DNA of 44,432 bases from the NCBI RefSeq assembly GCF_019050325.1, contig NZ_VOMB01000011.1:1-44432 (forward strand), given 5' to 3'. A program made the translations under genes and the position numbers. The notes below the pieces were generated by a model. It searched no databases. It was not told the origin of the DNA and saw only the letters and a list, made by a program, of their open reading frames with translations. The DNA is from [Mycobacterium] fortunisiensis (GTDB lineage: Bacteria > Actinomycetota > Actinomycetes > Mycobacteriales > Mycobacteriaceae). Of this stretch, positions 8,807 to 16,460 are shown one piece after another; the first letter of the stretch is position 1, and every line of letters begins with the position of its first letter.

Positions 8807-9526
8807 TTAGCGTGTGGGGTCTCCCCGCCAGTGAAAGCTGTTGACGTACTTGCCCATGTCCAGCGCCAGTTGGAGATTGGCCCCGGATGGCTTGCTCGCA
8901 CCCGAATCGGGGCCGAATTCGCGGTAGGGTCCGACGGCTGAGGCGATGAGCGCCAGGTCGTTCTTCACCGCGACCATGACGATGACCCTCATCCGCATGT
9001 AGTTGCTGGTGGAGCCCTGCGGCCAGGCGTCGGCGACGAGACCGTAACCAGGCTGGTAGCCGACCATCGCGTTGGGGATCAGGTAGTCGGTCTTGGTGTC
9101 CGGAAAGGTCGTGGCGACAAGGGTGTTGGCGATGTCCTCGGCGCTGCGCCCGGCGGCGGGCCGGCTGAACAGTTGCAGCATGCCGCCGTCGCCGGCCTGG
9201 AATTCCGCCGTCACCCCGGTGGGGTCGGTGGTCACCTTGTACGCCGATGCGGCCGCTGGGTAGGAGACCGAGAAGCTGCCGTCGGGCGCGGTAAACACCG
9301 GGTTGATCGTCACCGCCTGGCCGGTGGGTGGCAGCCCACAGTCCGGTGGACACATGTACCGGGCGGGCGCTTTGCTCATCGACCCCGAGATCCAGACCAG
9401 CACACCGGCCACCAGGGCCACACCGGTGCCCAGGATCGCCACCAGCTTGACGGCCGGGACACGACGGATGGTGCGGGTTTCGCCGGTGGAAATCGGTACC
9501 GCGTAGCCGGGGAAGAACGTGGTCAT
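8807..9526 (-). CDS. single-pass membrane protein of unknown function
   Basis: The 239-residue protein has a short cytoplasmic N-terminus, one transmembrane segment at about residues 28-48 (VKLVAILGTGVALVAGVLVW) and an extracytoplasmic domain of ~180 residues. That domain has a CPPDCG motif right after the membrane and a pattern (GSFSVSYPAAASAY) reminiscent of LpqN/PsbP-like exported domains, although this similarity is weak. Its ATG overlaps the TGA of the preceding zinc-ribbon gene in an ATGA, so translation is coupled. It is the last gene of the sedolisin cassette and is a candidate partner or substrate. An M. tuberculosis membrane protein annotated in the same interval (Rv3395A, from memory) may be related; this needs a search. 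Confidence 0.85.
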   Translation of the reverse strand: MTTFFPGYAVPISTGETRTIRRVPAVKLVAILGTGVALVAGVLVWISGSMSKAPARYMCPPDCGLPPTGQAVTINPVFTAPDGSFSVSYPAAASAYKVTTDPTGVTAEFQAGDGGMLQLFSRPAAGRSAEDIANTLVATTFPDTKTDYLIPNAMVGYQPGYGLVADAWPQGSTSNYMRMRVIVMVAVKNDLALIASAVGPYREFGPDSGASKPSGANLQLALDMGKYVNSFHWRGDPTR

Positions 9527-10746
9527 CCGACGTCGGTCCCTGGCTCACGCACCGGGCGATGTTCACGACGTGCGGACCGCGAGGAGCGCGACGACGCGTG
9601 GGTGGCCGCCCCACAGTGCGCACAGAAAGCCATGTCCGGCACGATGTTTCCGCACCGCGGGCACAGGATGGGTTGATCCGCGGCGTACTCGTCCTGGGCT
9701 TCGTGCAGCAGGGCCAGGTGCAATCCGATCCGAAGCGCCAGGAGCGCCACCACCGTGACGGCCAGATGTGCGGCCAACTGCACCCACTGCGGGACCCGGG
9801 AGACGTCGACCAGGCCCAGCCCGGCGTAGACGACCAGCACCGACGACGCGCAGCAGATCATGACCAGTCGCACCCAGCCGACGTGCTTGTCGGCCTTGGT
9901 GGCGGGGCGGGTGAACCACAGTGCCGCACCGATCAGACCGCCGAGTGCCGCCGCGGTCAGCGGCACGGCCACCCCGCGGATGCCGGCCTCGACGATCAAG
10001 CTGCCCATCGGGCGGTCTCGCGCCACCATCCCGGTGGTGAGTTGGGGTGCGAGCCGGGTCAGGGTCGCGGCCGCGGTGAACGTGGTGGCGCCGAGGGCCC
10101 CGAACATGAATCCGTCCAAAGCTTCCCGGCTCGACGGCCGCAGTAGCCGGACCGCGATGGCCGGGACGAGCATCAGGATCGCCCCGCCCAGCGGAATCCC
10201 CAACCCGTTGCGCAGGATCCGGAATCCACTCACCCCCATGCCGAGCGGTACCCCGTAGGACTTGGCCATCATCTGCCCGGTGAGAAGCACCCACCCGACG
10301 CCCAGGAGGATCGCCAGCACGATGGTCAGGGCCAGGTTGGCCCGGTGCAGGTCGTCGAAGGCGTCGGACTCGTGCAGATAGATCAGGAACAGCAGCGGCA
10401 ACCCCAGTGCGGCGACGGCGATCAGGGCAGCGGGTAGCCGCAGCAGTGCGCACGCCACCAACCCGGCCAGCAGGGCCAGCATGCCGATCCGGAACGGAGC
10501 CCGGGAGCGGTGCGACAGGTGCGGGAACAGCGAACTGGCGAGCGACGGGCGCAGCAGGTGCTCGTCGGGGGCGACGCAAGAGGTACTCAGCCGCAACCAT
10601 TCCGGGCCGTCGGCGGCCTTCTTGTCGATGTGCACGCCGCAGTAGCCGCAGAACTGGCCGTGCGGGACTTCGATCTTGCAGACCCGGCACTCGGTGGTGG
10701 GCACATCGACGTTGCCGTCGGGGGTGTCGTCAGGGGTATCGGTCAT
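9523..10746 (-). CDS. polytopic membrane protein with two terminal zinc ribbons, degenerate PrsW-like
   Basis: The 407-residue protein starts with a zinc ribbon (Cys20, 23, 33, 36) and ends with a second (Cys362, 365, 375, 378); both have CxxC-x9-CxxC spacing. Between them are about eight transmembrane segments. The order of motifs resembles PrsW intramembrane proteases: PLGG at 185-188 where an active PrsW has a Glu pair, DGFMFGALG at 211-219 as in the second PrsW motif but without the following Glu-Asn, and RGVAVPLTAAALGG from 257 where active members carry His. All catalytic positions appear lost, so it may be a pseudoprotease or scaffold. It overlaps both neighbours by ATGA. The PrsW relation is an inference from motif order. 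Confidence 0.85.
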   Translation of the reverse strand: MTDTPDDTPDGNVDVPTTECRVCKIEVPHGQFCGYCGVHIDKKAADGPEWLRLSTSCVAPDEHLLRPSLASSLFPHLSHRSRAPFRIGMLALLAGLVACALLRLPAALIAVAALGLPLLFLIYLHESDAFDDLHRANLALTIVLAILLGVGWVLLTGQMMAKSYGVPLGMGVSGFRILRNGLGIPLGGAILMLVPAIAVRLLRPSSREALDGFMFGALGATTFTAAATLTRLAPQLTTGMVARDRPMGSLIVEAGIRGVAVPLTAAALGGLIGAALWFTRPATKADKHVGWVRLVMICCASSVLVVYAGLGLVDVSRVPQWVQLAAHLAVTVVALLALRIGLHLALLHEAQDEYAADQPILCPRCGNIVPDMAFCAHCGAATHASSRSSRSARREHRPVREPGTDVG

Positions 10747-12371
10747 GGTCTCGCCTTCTGCAGGACAAGAAGATTCTTGACGAGGTGATCGACGTCGGGG
10801 GTGCCGAGCCCGGTCGCCAGGTCGAAACCGGGGCCGGCGTCGGCCACCGCATTCCCGCCGAGGGTGATGTCCCGGAATGCGGGTAGCGGGGCGCCCTGGG
10901 CGATGCGGTACAGCATCGGGTTGAGGTCGCCGATGGCCCGGCCGCCGTTGGTGCTGAGGTACTGGTTCATCACCGCGGCGATCCCGGCCCACAGCGGGGC
11001 GGCCTGTGAGGTACCGCCGCCGACCAGAAGTTGGCCGTTGAGAACGATTTTCACGCCGGTGAACGGATCGGCGACAGCCGAGATGTCAGGGGTGAGGCGT
11101 TTCTGGGCGCCCGCCTCGTCGGTGCCGCCGGGCGCGGAGAGCCCGCGTTGCCAGTCCGGGCGGTCGAACAGTGCCGACACCCCACCGCCGGTGCCCTGCG
11201 ACAGCGGGACGTCGAACCAGGCCTGCTCGGCCAGCCATCCGCCGTCGGCATCGGTGGACAGGGTGGTGCCGCCGACACTGGTCATCTCGGGCAGCGAGGC
11301 CACCGAATCCAGGCCGACGTCGTCGGGCCCGGGTGGGGAAGACCAGTCCTGGCCGCCGCGGCATTCGAAGCCGGCCAGGTCGCCGCTGGCGTTGAAAGCT
11401 GTGGTGCCGTGGGCATGTGCGGCGCTCAGCGCGGAGCGGACCGGCGCGAGATCGGCGGCGGTGAGCAGTTTGTCGCAGCCCCAGCCGATCGAGAAGCTCC
11501 ACACCGCGCCGGGAAACTCGCGGTCCGCGGCTTCGAGCAGCTGCCCGATCTTTTCGTAGGCGCCGTCGCCTTGCACGGTCGGCCGGGCGTTGACCACGAC
11601 CTTGCGGGCATCAGGGGCGATGGCATGGGCGACTTGCAGATCCATCGTCGTCTCGCCACGCGGTGCGCTGGGTTGCCCGCCGACGACGGTGGGGGTGAAC
11701 CGGGGCAGATTGAACGTGGTGGCGAAGGTGTCGAGGTCGGCCTGATCGAAACCGTCGAACGCGAAGATCACGATGGTGGCGCCCTTGCCGGTGTAGCCCT
11801 GATCGGCCAGCCCACGCAGGTTGTAGGTGTTGAGCAGGCTCTGCGGGGTCAGGCCCCGGTCGGGAACATCGAGAGGCAGGTGGTGCAGATCGGGCGCCGA
11901 CATGCGGTAGGGCGTGTAGCCGAGAATCCGGCTGACTTCGCCGATCTCGGCGCGCAGCGCCTCGGGGACGGGTGGCTGCTGCGGGGAAGCGTAGAACTCC
12001 TGGCCGCGCCGGCCCCGGTAGTCATGGATCTCGACCCCGAAAGCCTCGGCCATCCGGGCCGGTTCACCGTCGACGATCGCCCAGCGGTCACCGGGCCGCC
12101 ACCGGACCGACAGCGCGTGGTCCGCGGCCCAGCCCAACAGCGATACCGGACGTCCGGACCCGTTCAAGGTGACCGTGAGCTGTACCGGTCCGCTGTCGGC
12201 AGTGCCGAGATCAGTTGAGGCAGCGAGCAATTGGGCGTACGGTCCGGTGACCCTGGTGGGACCGTACATCGGTTCCCCGGGGGGCGGGCGCAGGTCAGAG
12301 ACCAGCAGGGCGCCGAGCATGATCAGTGCCGATATCGGTGCAAACAGTGCCCGCCCTCCGATGATGTTCAT
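10743..12371 (-). CDS. sedolisin-type serine-carboxyl peptidase (family S53)
   Basis: The 542-residue protein has an N-terminal signal or anchor segment (ALFAPISALIMLGALLVSDL), a pro-domain to about residue 175, and a catalytic domain. The S53 triad is visible: Glu240 and Asp244 in GETTMDLQVAHA, Ser455 in GGGTSQAAPLWAG, and the oxyanion Asp331 in ASGDLAGF. The C-terminal calcium site is present (FRDITLGGN and GPGFDLATGLGTPD). Sedolisins are exported endo- or tripeptidyl-peptidases that mature at acidic pH. The ATG at 12371 is chosen because the upstream open frame overlaps the lipoprotein gene. It lacks a clear ribosome site and lies in a strong hairpin. The gene overlaps the zinc-ribbon gene by ATGA. 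Confidence 0.9.
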   Translation of the reverse strand: MNIIGGRALFAPISALIMLGALLVSDLRPPPGEPMYGPTRVTGPYAQLLAASTDLGTADSGPVQLTVTLNGSGRPVSLLGWAADHALSVRWRPGDRWAIVDGEPARMAEAFGVEIHDYRGRRGQEFYASPQQPPVPEALRAEIGEVSRILGYTPYRMSAPDLHHLPLDVPDRGLTPQSLLNTYNLRGLADQGYTGKGATIVIFAFDGFDQADLDTFATTFNLPRFTPTVVGGQPSAPRGETTMDLQVAHAIAPDARKVVVNARPTVQGDGAYEKIGQLLEAADREFPGAVWSFSIGWGCDKLLTAADLAPVRSALSAAHAHGTTAFNASGDLAGFECRGGQDWSSPPGPDDVGLDSVASLPEMTSVGGTTLSTDADGGWLAEQAWFDVPLSQGTGGGVSALFDRPDWQRGLSAPGGTDEAGAQKRLTPDISAVADPFTGVKIVLNGQLLVGGGTSQAAPLWAGIAAVMNQYLSTNGGRAIGDLNPMLYRIAQGAPLPAFRDITLGGNAVADAGPGFDLATGLGTPDVDHLVKNLLVLQKARP

Positions 12372-12382
12372 CGGAGGGCGGG
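12350..12382. terminator. perfect 15-bp hairpin overlapping the sedolisin start codon
   Basis: CCCGCCCTCCGATGA (12350-12364) and its exact reverse complement (12368-12382) flank a 3-nt loop. The hairpin begins 28 nt after the lipoprotein stop on the minus strand and contains the sedolisin ATG (12369-12371) in one arm. There is no U-tract. It could be a terminator or attenuator between the lipoprotein and the peptidase genes, or a structure that occludes the peptidase start. Confidence 0.7.
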
Positions 12383-12409
12383 GTAGACGGCCGACGTTGT
12401 GCCTCCGGT

Positions 12410-12709
12410 TCAGTTGTCGCCGGGCATGGCTGTCGGTGCCGGTGGCGCTTTCACGCCGGGGGTGAACAGGTTGCCGCCGGTGGGGTTGATCGACTTCTCG
12501 GTCGGTTCGACCGGTGGCGGCGGGACAGGAGTCGCCGGCGTGGTCGTGGTCGTCGTCGTGGTGGTAGTGGGCGTGGTGGTAGTGGGCGTGGTGGTCTCGG
12601 GACCCTTCTCCTCTTCGGTACCGCACGCCGCGGTGAACGAAATCATCCCGATGACCGCCGCACCGCCTGCGATGACGGTGATCCGGCGAGCCAACTGTCC
12701 TGACTTCAT
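12410..12709 (-). CDS. Thr/Pro-rich putative lipoprotein
   Basis: The 99-residue protein starts MKSGQLARRITVIAGG, has a hydrophobic signal segment, and carries a lipobox-like ISFTAAC with Cys at about residue 30. After the acidic GTEEEKGPE comes a run of threonines and prolines, then a Pro-rich tail. Poly-Thr linkers in exported mycobacterial proteins are often mannosylated. The ATG at 12709 has GAGGA 8 nt upstream and is preferred over the GTG at 12724. It is the first gene of the leftward cassette with the sedolisin. No catalytic domain is visible; it may be a cell-envelope anchor or a small exported factor. Confidence 0.72.
   Translation of the reverse strand: MKSGQLARRITVIAGGAAVIGMISFTAACGTEEEKGPETTTPTTTTPTTTTTTTTTTPATPVPPPPVEPTEKSINPTGGNLFTPGVKAPPAPTAMPGDN
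12539..12597. repeat. GTG-rich tandem repeat encoding the poly-Thr tract
   Basis: The unit GTGGTGGTAGTGGGC occurs twice in tandem (12558-12572 and 12573-12587) followed by a partial copy, within a longer run of GTG/GTC triplets. On the coding strand this gives ACC/ACT codons for the threonine tract. The length is a multiple of three, so unit gain or loss would keep the frame. Confidence 0.75.
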
Positions 12710-12918
12710 GATGCGTGTCCTCACTGTCCCCCGAGGGATCGTTACAGAGCGTGGCCTTCGGCGAATCGCGGTGGATTCCCACTACTTGCAACACAAATCG
12801 TGGCCCAGCCCCTTCCCGAAGCGGGTTCTGGTGACCGAACTTTAACCCAAGGCCCGCACGGCCGCAGAGTGCATGACCCCGGACTCGGCCTCGCGTGGTG
12901 GTGGGCGTTGCTCGCCGC

Positions 12919-12947
12919 TTGACGCTGTCGGGGGGTGGGTGTTTACT
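12919..12947 (+). promoter_or_regulatory. sigma-A type promoter of imuA'-imuB
   Basis: TTGACG (12919-12924) and TTTACT (12942-12947) are separated by 17 bp, close to a housekeeping promoter. The predicted transcription start falls at the left edge of the SOS box. An alternative -10, TATATT at 12962-12967, lies inside the SOS box. Confidence 0.5.
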
Positions 12948-12954
12948 CGAGCCA

Positions 12955-12970
12955 TCGAACATATATTCGA
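12955..12970. promoter_or_regulatory. SOS box (LexA operator) of imuA'-imuB
   Basis: TCGAACATATATTCGA matches the mycobacterial LexA consensus TCGAAC-N4-GTTCGA with one mismatch (A for G in the right half). It lies 37 bp before the imuA' start and immediately downstream of the predicted promoter, the expected position for LexA repression of this DNA-damage operon. Confidence 0.85.
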
Positions 12971-13006
12971 AAATGAGGATAGCCGGCTGATGCGGGAGGT
13001 GTTGTT

Positions 13007-13714
13007 GTGACTGCTGTGGCAGAACTGAATTTGCGTCAGCTCACCCGCTCTGAACAGGTCGAACACCTCCGGCGCAAGATTGCCTCGGTTTCGGGGAAGG
13101 TGGGTTCGGCGCATCGGGACGGGCCGCGGCCGGGCGCTGCGGTTCCGTCGCCGAAAACTTTGCTGCCGCCCGATGAAACCCTGGTCGAGCAGTTGCCGGA
13201 GGAGCTACCGGCGATGCTGCCGCCGGGGTCGGTTGCGGTGGCCGCCGGTGCCCGGTCGTTGTCGTTGGGCATGGTCGCCGCGGTGACGGCGGCCGGCGGG
13301 CATGCGGTGATCGTCGGCCAACCCGATGTCGGTCTGCTGGCGGCGGTGGAGATGGGCGCTGATCTGAGCCGGCTCGCGGTGATTCCGGATCCCGGTGCCG
13401 ACCCCGTCGAGGTGGCCGCGGTGCTGATGGACGGGATGGATCTGGTGGTGCTCGGCCTCGGCGGACGCTCGGTGCCGCCGAGTCGGGCTCGGGTGATGGT
13501 GGCGCGGGCCCGGCAGAAAGGGTGCACCCTGCTGATCACCGACGGGGACTGGCAGGGCACGGCAGCACGGTTGGAGGCACGGGTGTGCGGCTATGAGGTG
13601 ACCGGTGCGGGCCAGGATGCCCCGGCGCCCGGCCGTGGTCGGATCGGCCGGGTCCGGCTGGCCATGCGTGCCCGGGGCCGGGGCATCGGGCCGGCTTGTG
13701 CGGCAGGCGGATAA
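13007..13714 (+). CDS. imuA': mutasome accessory protein ImuA'
   Basis: The 235-residue protein matches Rv3395c, the adaptor of the mycobacterial mutasome that links ImuB and DnaE2 in damage-induced translesion synthesis. It has a RecA-like fold: [20 protein letters not shown] stands where RecA has its Walker A loop but lacks the canonical GKT, and [13 protein letters not shown] resembles the Walker B strand. GTG at 13007 has GGGAGG 7 nt upstream. The gene is preceded by an SOS box and followed after 3 bp by imuB, so the two form a LexA-controlled operon. In mycobacteria the protein is essential for DnaE2-dependent mutagenesis. Confidence 0.92.
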   Translation: MTAVAELNLRQLTRSEQVEHLRRKIASVSGKVGSAHRDGPRPGAAVPSPKTLLPPDETLVEQLPEELPAMLPPGSVAVAAGARSLSLGMVAAVTAAGGHAVIVGQPDVGLLAAVEMGADLSRLAVIPDPGADPVEVAAVLMDGMDLVVLGLGGRSVPPSRARVMVARARQKGCTLLITDGDWQGTAARLEARVCGYEVTGAGQDAPAPGRGRIGRVRLAMRARGRGIGPACAAGG

Positions 13715-13717
13715 CTC

Positions 13718-15322
13718 GTGCCGGTGGATTCCAGGGTGTTGGCCCTCTGGTGTATGGACTGGCCGGCGGTGGCCGCGGCGACGGCGGCAGGTTTGGCATC
13801 GACGACTCCGGTCGCGGTCACCCTGGCCAACCGGGTGATCGCCTGCTCGGCCTCGGCGCGTGCCGGCGGGGTACGGCGTGGATTGCGTCGGCGTGAAGCT
13901 CAGGCCAGATGCCCGCAGGTGCATGTGGTCACCGCCGATTCGGCCAGGGACGCTCGCCATTTCGAGAACGTGATCGCGGCGGTCGATGATCTGGTGCCGC
14001 GCGCCGAGGTGCTGCGCCCCGGGCTGCTGGTGCTCTCGGTGCGCGGTGCGGCGCGGTATTTCGGATCCGAACCGGTTGCGGCCGAACGATTGATCGATGC
14101 CGTCGCCGCGGCCGGAGCCGAATGCCAGGTCGGTGTCGCCGATCAGCTTCCCACCGCGGTCTTCGCAGCGCGGGCGGGCCGCATCGTCGAACCCGGAAAC
14201 GACGCGGCATTCCTGTCGGAGCTGTCGATCCGGCAGTTGGCCACCGAACCTGCCTTGTCCGTCCGCGGCCGTGAGGACCTGGCAGATCTGTTGTGGCGGA
14301 TGGGTATCCGCACCCTGGGGCAGTTCGCGGAGTTGTCCCGCACCGATGTTGCCTCCCGGTTCGGCGCCGACGCGGTGGCCGCGCACCGGTTCGCCTGCGG
14401 GGAGCCGGACCGGGGCCCCTCCGGGCGTGATCCGGTCGCAGAACTGGATGCGGTGCTGAATTGCGACCCCCCGATCGATCGAGTGGACGCCGCGGCCTTC
14501 GCCGGACGCTCGCTGGCCGGCGATCTGCATCGTCGCCTGGAGGGGGCCGGGGTGGGGTGCACCCGGTTGGCGATCCACGCCGTTACCGCCAATGGTGAAG
14601 AACTGGAGCGGGTTTGGCGGTGTGCCGAACCGCTGACCGAGGATGCCACTGCCGACCGGGTCCGTTGGCAACTGGACGGTTGGCTGAATCGGCGTACCCG
14701 GAATCGCGGTGCCTGTGAGCGCCCCACCGCGCCGGTCACGGTGCTGCGTCTGCGGCCGGTGGAAGTGGTGTCGGCGGCGGCACTGCAACTGCCGTTGTGG
14801 GGTGGTCTCGGAGAGGAGGATCGGCTGCGGGCCCGGCGGGCGCTGCTGCGGGTCCAGGGGCTGCTCGGTCCGGAGGCGGTGCAGGTGCCGGTGCTCAGCG
14901 GCGGGCGAGGCCCGGCCGAGCGCATCACCTTCACTCCGCTGGGGGATGAGCAGGTGCCCCGAGCCGATCCGCGTCAGCCCTGGCCCGGCCAGCTGCCCGA
15001 ACCCTCGCCGACCGTACTGCTGGATGACCCGGTGGAACTTCTCGACGGACAGGGAAATCCGGTGCGGGTCACCAGTCGCGGGTTGTTCTCGGCCGATCCG
15101 ATCAGGCTGACCGGAACCGGCCGACGCGATGGTCGGCTGCGGTGGTGGGCGGGGCCGTGGCCGGTCGACGAGCGGTGGTGGGACCCGGGGAACCGGGGGG
15201 CCGGGCGCACCGCGCGAGTTCAGGTCTTGCTGGGGGGCGACGAGAAGGGCGGCGCCGATGACCTGGCGCTGCTGCTGTGCTACCGGCAGCGCCGGTGGTA
15301 TCTGGAGGGTGTTTATGAGTGA
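13718..15322 (+). CDS. imuB: Y-family polymerase-like mutasome hub ImuB
   Basis: The 534-residue protein matches Rv3394c. It retains the Y-family fold (FADLALLW-type N-terminus here as VLALWCMDWPAVAA; little-finger region after residue 240) but the N-terminus has CMDW where active polymerases have a metal-binding DxD context, consistent with an inactive polymerase. The beta-clamp-binding motif QLPLWG is at residues 357-362. ImuB recruits DnaE2 and ImuA' to the clamp at lesions. The gene starts 3 bp after imuA' and shares its SOS promoter. The C-terminal ~150 residues form the interaction region with its partners. Confidence 0.94.
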   Translation: MPVDSRVLALWCMDWPAVAAATAAGLASTTPVAVTLANRVIACSASARAGGVRRGLRRREAQARCPQVHVVTADSARDARHFENVIAAVDDLVPRAEVLRPGLLVLSVRGAARYFGSEPVAAERLIDAVAAAGAECQVGVADQLPTAVFAARAGRIVEPGNDAAFLSELSIRQLATEPALSVRGREDLADLLWRMGIRTLGQFAELSRTDVASRFGADAVAAHRFACGEPDRGPSGRDPVAELDAVLNCDPPIDRVDAAAFAGRSLAGDLHRRLEGAGVGCTRLAIHAVTANGEELERVWRCAEPLTEDATADRVRWQLDGWLNRRTRNRGACERPTAPVTVLRLRPVEVVSAAALQLPLWGGLGEEDRLRARRALLRVQGLLGPEAVQVPVLSGGRGPAERITFTPLGDEQVPRADPRQPWPGQLPEPSPTVLLDDPVELLDGQGNPVRVTSRGLFSADPIRLTGTGRRDGRLRWWAGPWPVDERWWDPGNRGAGRTARVQVLLGGDEKGGADDLALLLCYRQRRWYLEGVYE

Positions 15323-15397
15323 GAGCCGTCGAACGTGAAGACGATTGCGAGATTGCGCCGAATCTTGGCCATCATGTTCACGTTGGGTCAGCCCGGC

Positions 15398-16447
15398 TCA
15401 GGCCAGGCGCCGCGCGAAGGCACCCACTCGGCTGATGAACCGGTCGAAGAACGCCACCGGGTCCACCTCGGTGCCGATCAGGGCATTGGGCGGGCGGCCC
15501 CAGTGCCCGCGCCAATCGGCCACCGTCATGCCGCGGGTCAGAGCGCCGGTCAACTCGACATCGACGGTGGTCTCCCGGCAGCCCACCAATTCCGGGTCCA
15601 GTGCCACCGCGGCGGCCAGCGGATCGTGCAGGTGGGCCAGGTATCCGTCGCCGGTGTCGAAGTGGAATTCGAAGTAGAACCGCATGGCGTCCTCGAGCAC
15701 CCGGATCAACGGGTTGTCCGTCGTAGACCGGGTGCCCCGCTCGTCGCGCACACTCATCGGTGCCGACGACGCCCCGGCCGCGTCGGCCAGCCGGTTCAGC
15801 AGCGCCGGCGTCATCGCGATGTTCTCGGTGAGGTTGAGGCCCAGCACAATTGGCACATGAGCGGCGTCGTCAGGACTCCAGGCCGCGGTCCACCCGCTGA
15901 ACACCTCGGCGGCAGATTCCGGGTCCACGCTGATGTTCCACTCCGATACCGGTGTGGTGTTGCCCCGGTAATCGAACGCCCCGCCCATGATCACCAGGCG
16001 GCGCAACAGCGTGGGTAGGGCAGGATCGATCCGCATGGCCAGCGCCAGGTTCGTCAGCGGTCCGGTGGCCAGCCCGATCAATTCGCCCGGGTAGGCGCGT
16101 GCCGCCCGCACCCAGGCTTCGGCGGCATCGTGTGCGGTGAGCGCCTCGCCGCCGGACGGGAGTTGCGCATAGCCCAGGCCCTGCGGTCCGTGGGTGTCCT
16201 CGGCGGTACGCAACGGTGCGCTCAACGGCTGCTCGGCCCCCTTGGAGACCGGGATCCCGGTCGCCCCGCACAGCTGCAGCAGCCCCAGGTTGTTGGCGCA
16301 GACCTGTTGCACCGGAACGTTGCCCGCCGTCGAGGCGACACCGACCAGCTCGGCCTCAGGGCTGGCCAGCAGATACGCCAGGGCCATGGCGTCGTCGACA
16401 CCGGTGTCGACGTCGGCGAACACGGGCAGCGTCACGCCGCCAACCAT
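15398..16447 (-). CDS. iunH: inosine-uridine preferring nucleoside hydrolase
   Basis: The 349-residue protein belongs to the IunH/CU-NH family, which hydrolyses ribonucleosides to base and ribose for salvage. The N-terminal calcium-binding aspartate cluster is visible at residues 12-19 (FADVDTGVDDAMAL), and the NxxxDPEAA-type motif appears as EWNISVDPESAAEVF. It corresponds to Rv3393. It lies 13 bp downstream of acrA1 on the same strand and may be co-transcribed, although no functional link is known. ATG at 16447 and GTG at 16435 are both possible starts; neither has a strong ribosome site. It is convergent with imuB (75-bp gap, no clear terminator). Confidence 0.9.
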   Translation of the reverse strand: MVGGVTLPVFADVDTGVDDAMALAYLLASPEAELVGVASTAGNVPVQQVCANNLGLLQLCGATGIPVSKGAEQPLSAPLRTAEDTHGPQGLGYAQLPSGGEALTAHDAAEAWVRAARAYPGELIGLATGPLTNLALAMRIDPALPTLLRRLVIMGGAFDYRGNTTPVSEWNISVDPESAAEVFSGWTAAWSPDDAAHVPIVLGLNLTENIAMTPALLNRLADAAGASSAPMSVRDERGTRSTTDNPLIRVLEDAMRFYFEFHFDTGDGYLAHLHDPLAAAVALDPELVGCRETTVDVELTGALTRGMTVADWRGHWGRPPNALIGTEVDPVAFFDRFISRVGAFARRLA

Positions 16448-16460
16448 AGGACCGGATCGG

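Noticed and set aside
12539..12597. GTG-rich repeats as a CRISPR or intergenic repeat array
   Set aside because: No spacers, and the tract is in frame inside the lipoprotein gene coding for threonine.
12372..12962. N-terminal extension of the sedolisin gene up to 12962
   Set aside because: It would overlap the lipoprotein gene in another frame, is low-complexity His/Arg-rich, and contains no signal peptide; the ATG at 12371 is followed by one.
15334..15349. Possible third SOS box beginning TCGAACGTG downstream of imuB
   Set aside because: The right half does not match GTTCGA, and it lies between convergent gene ends.
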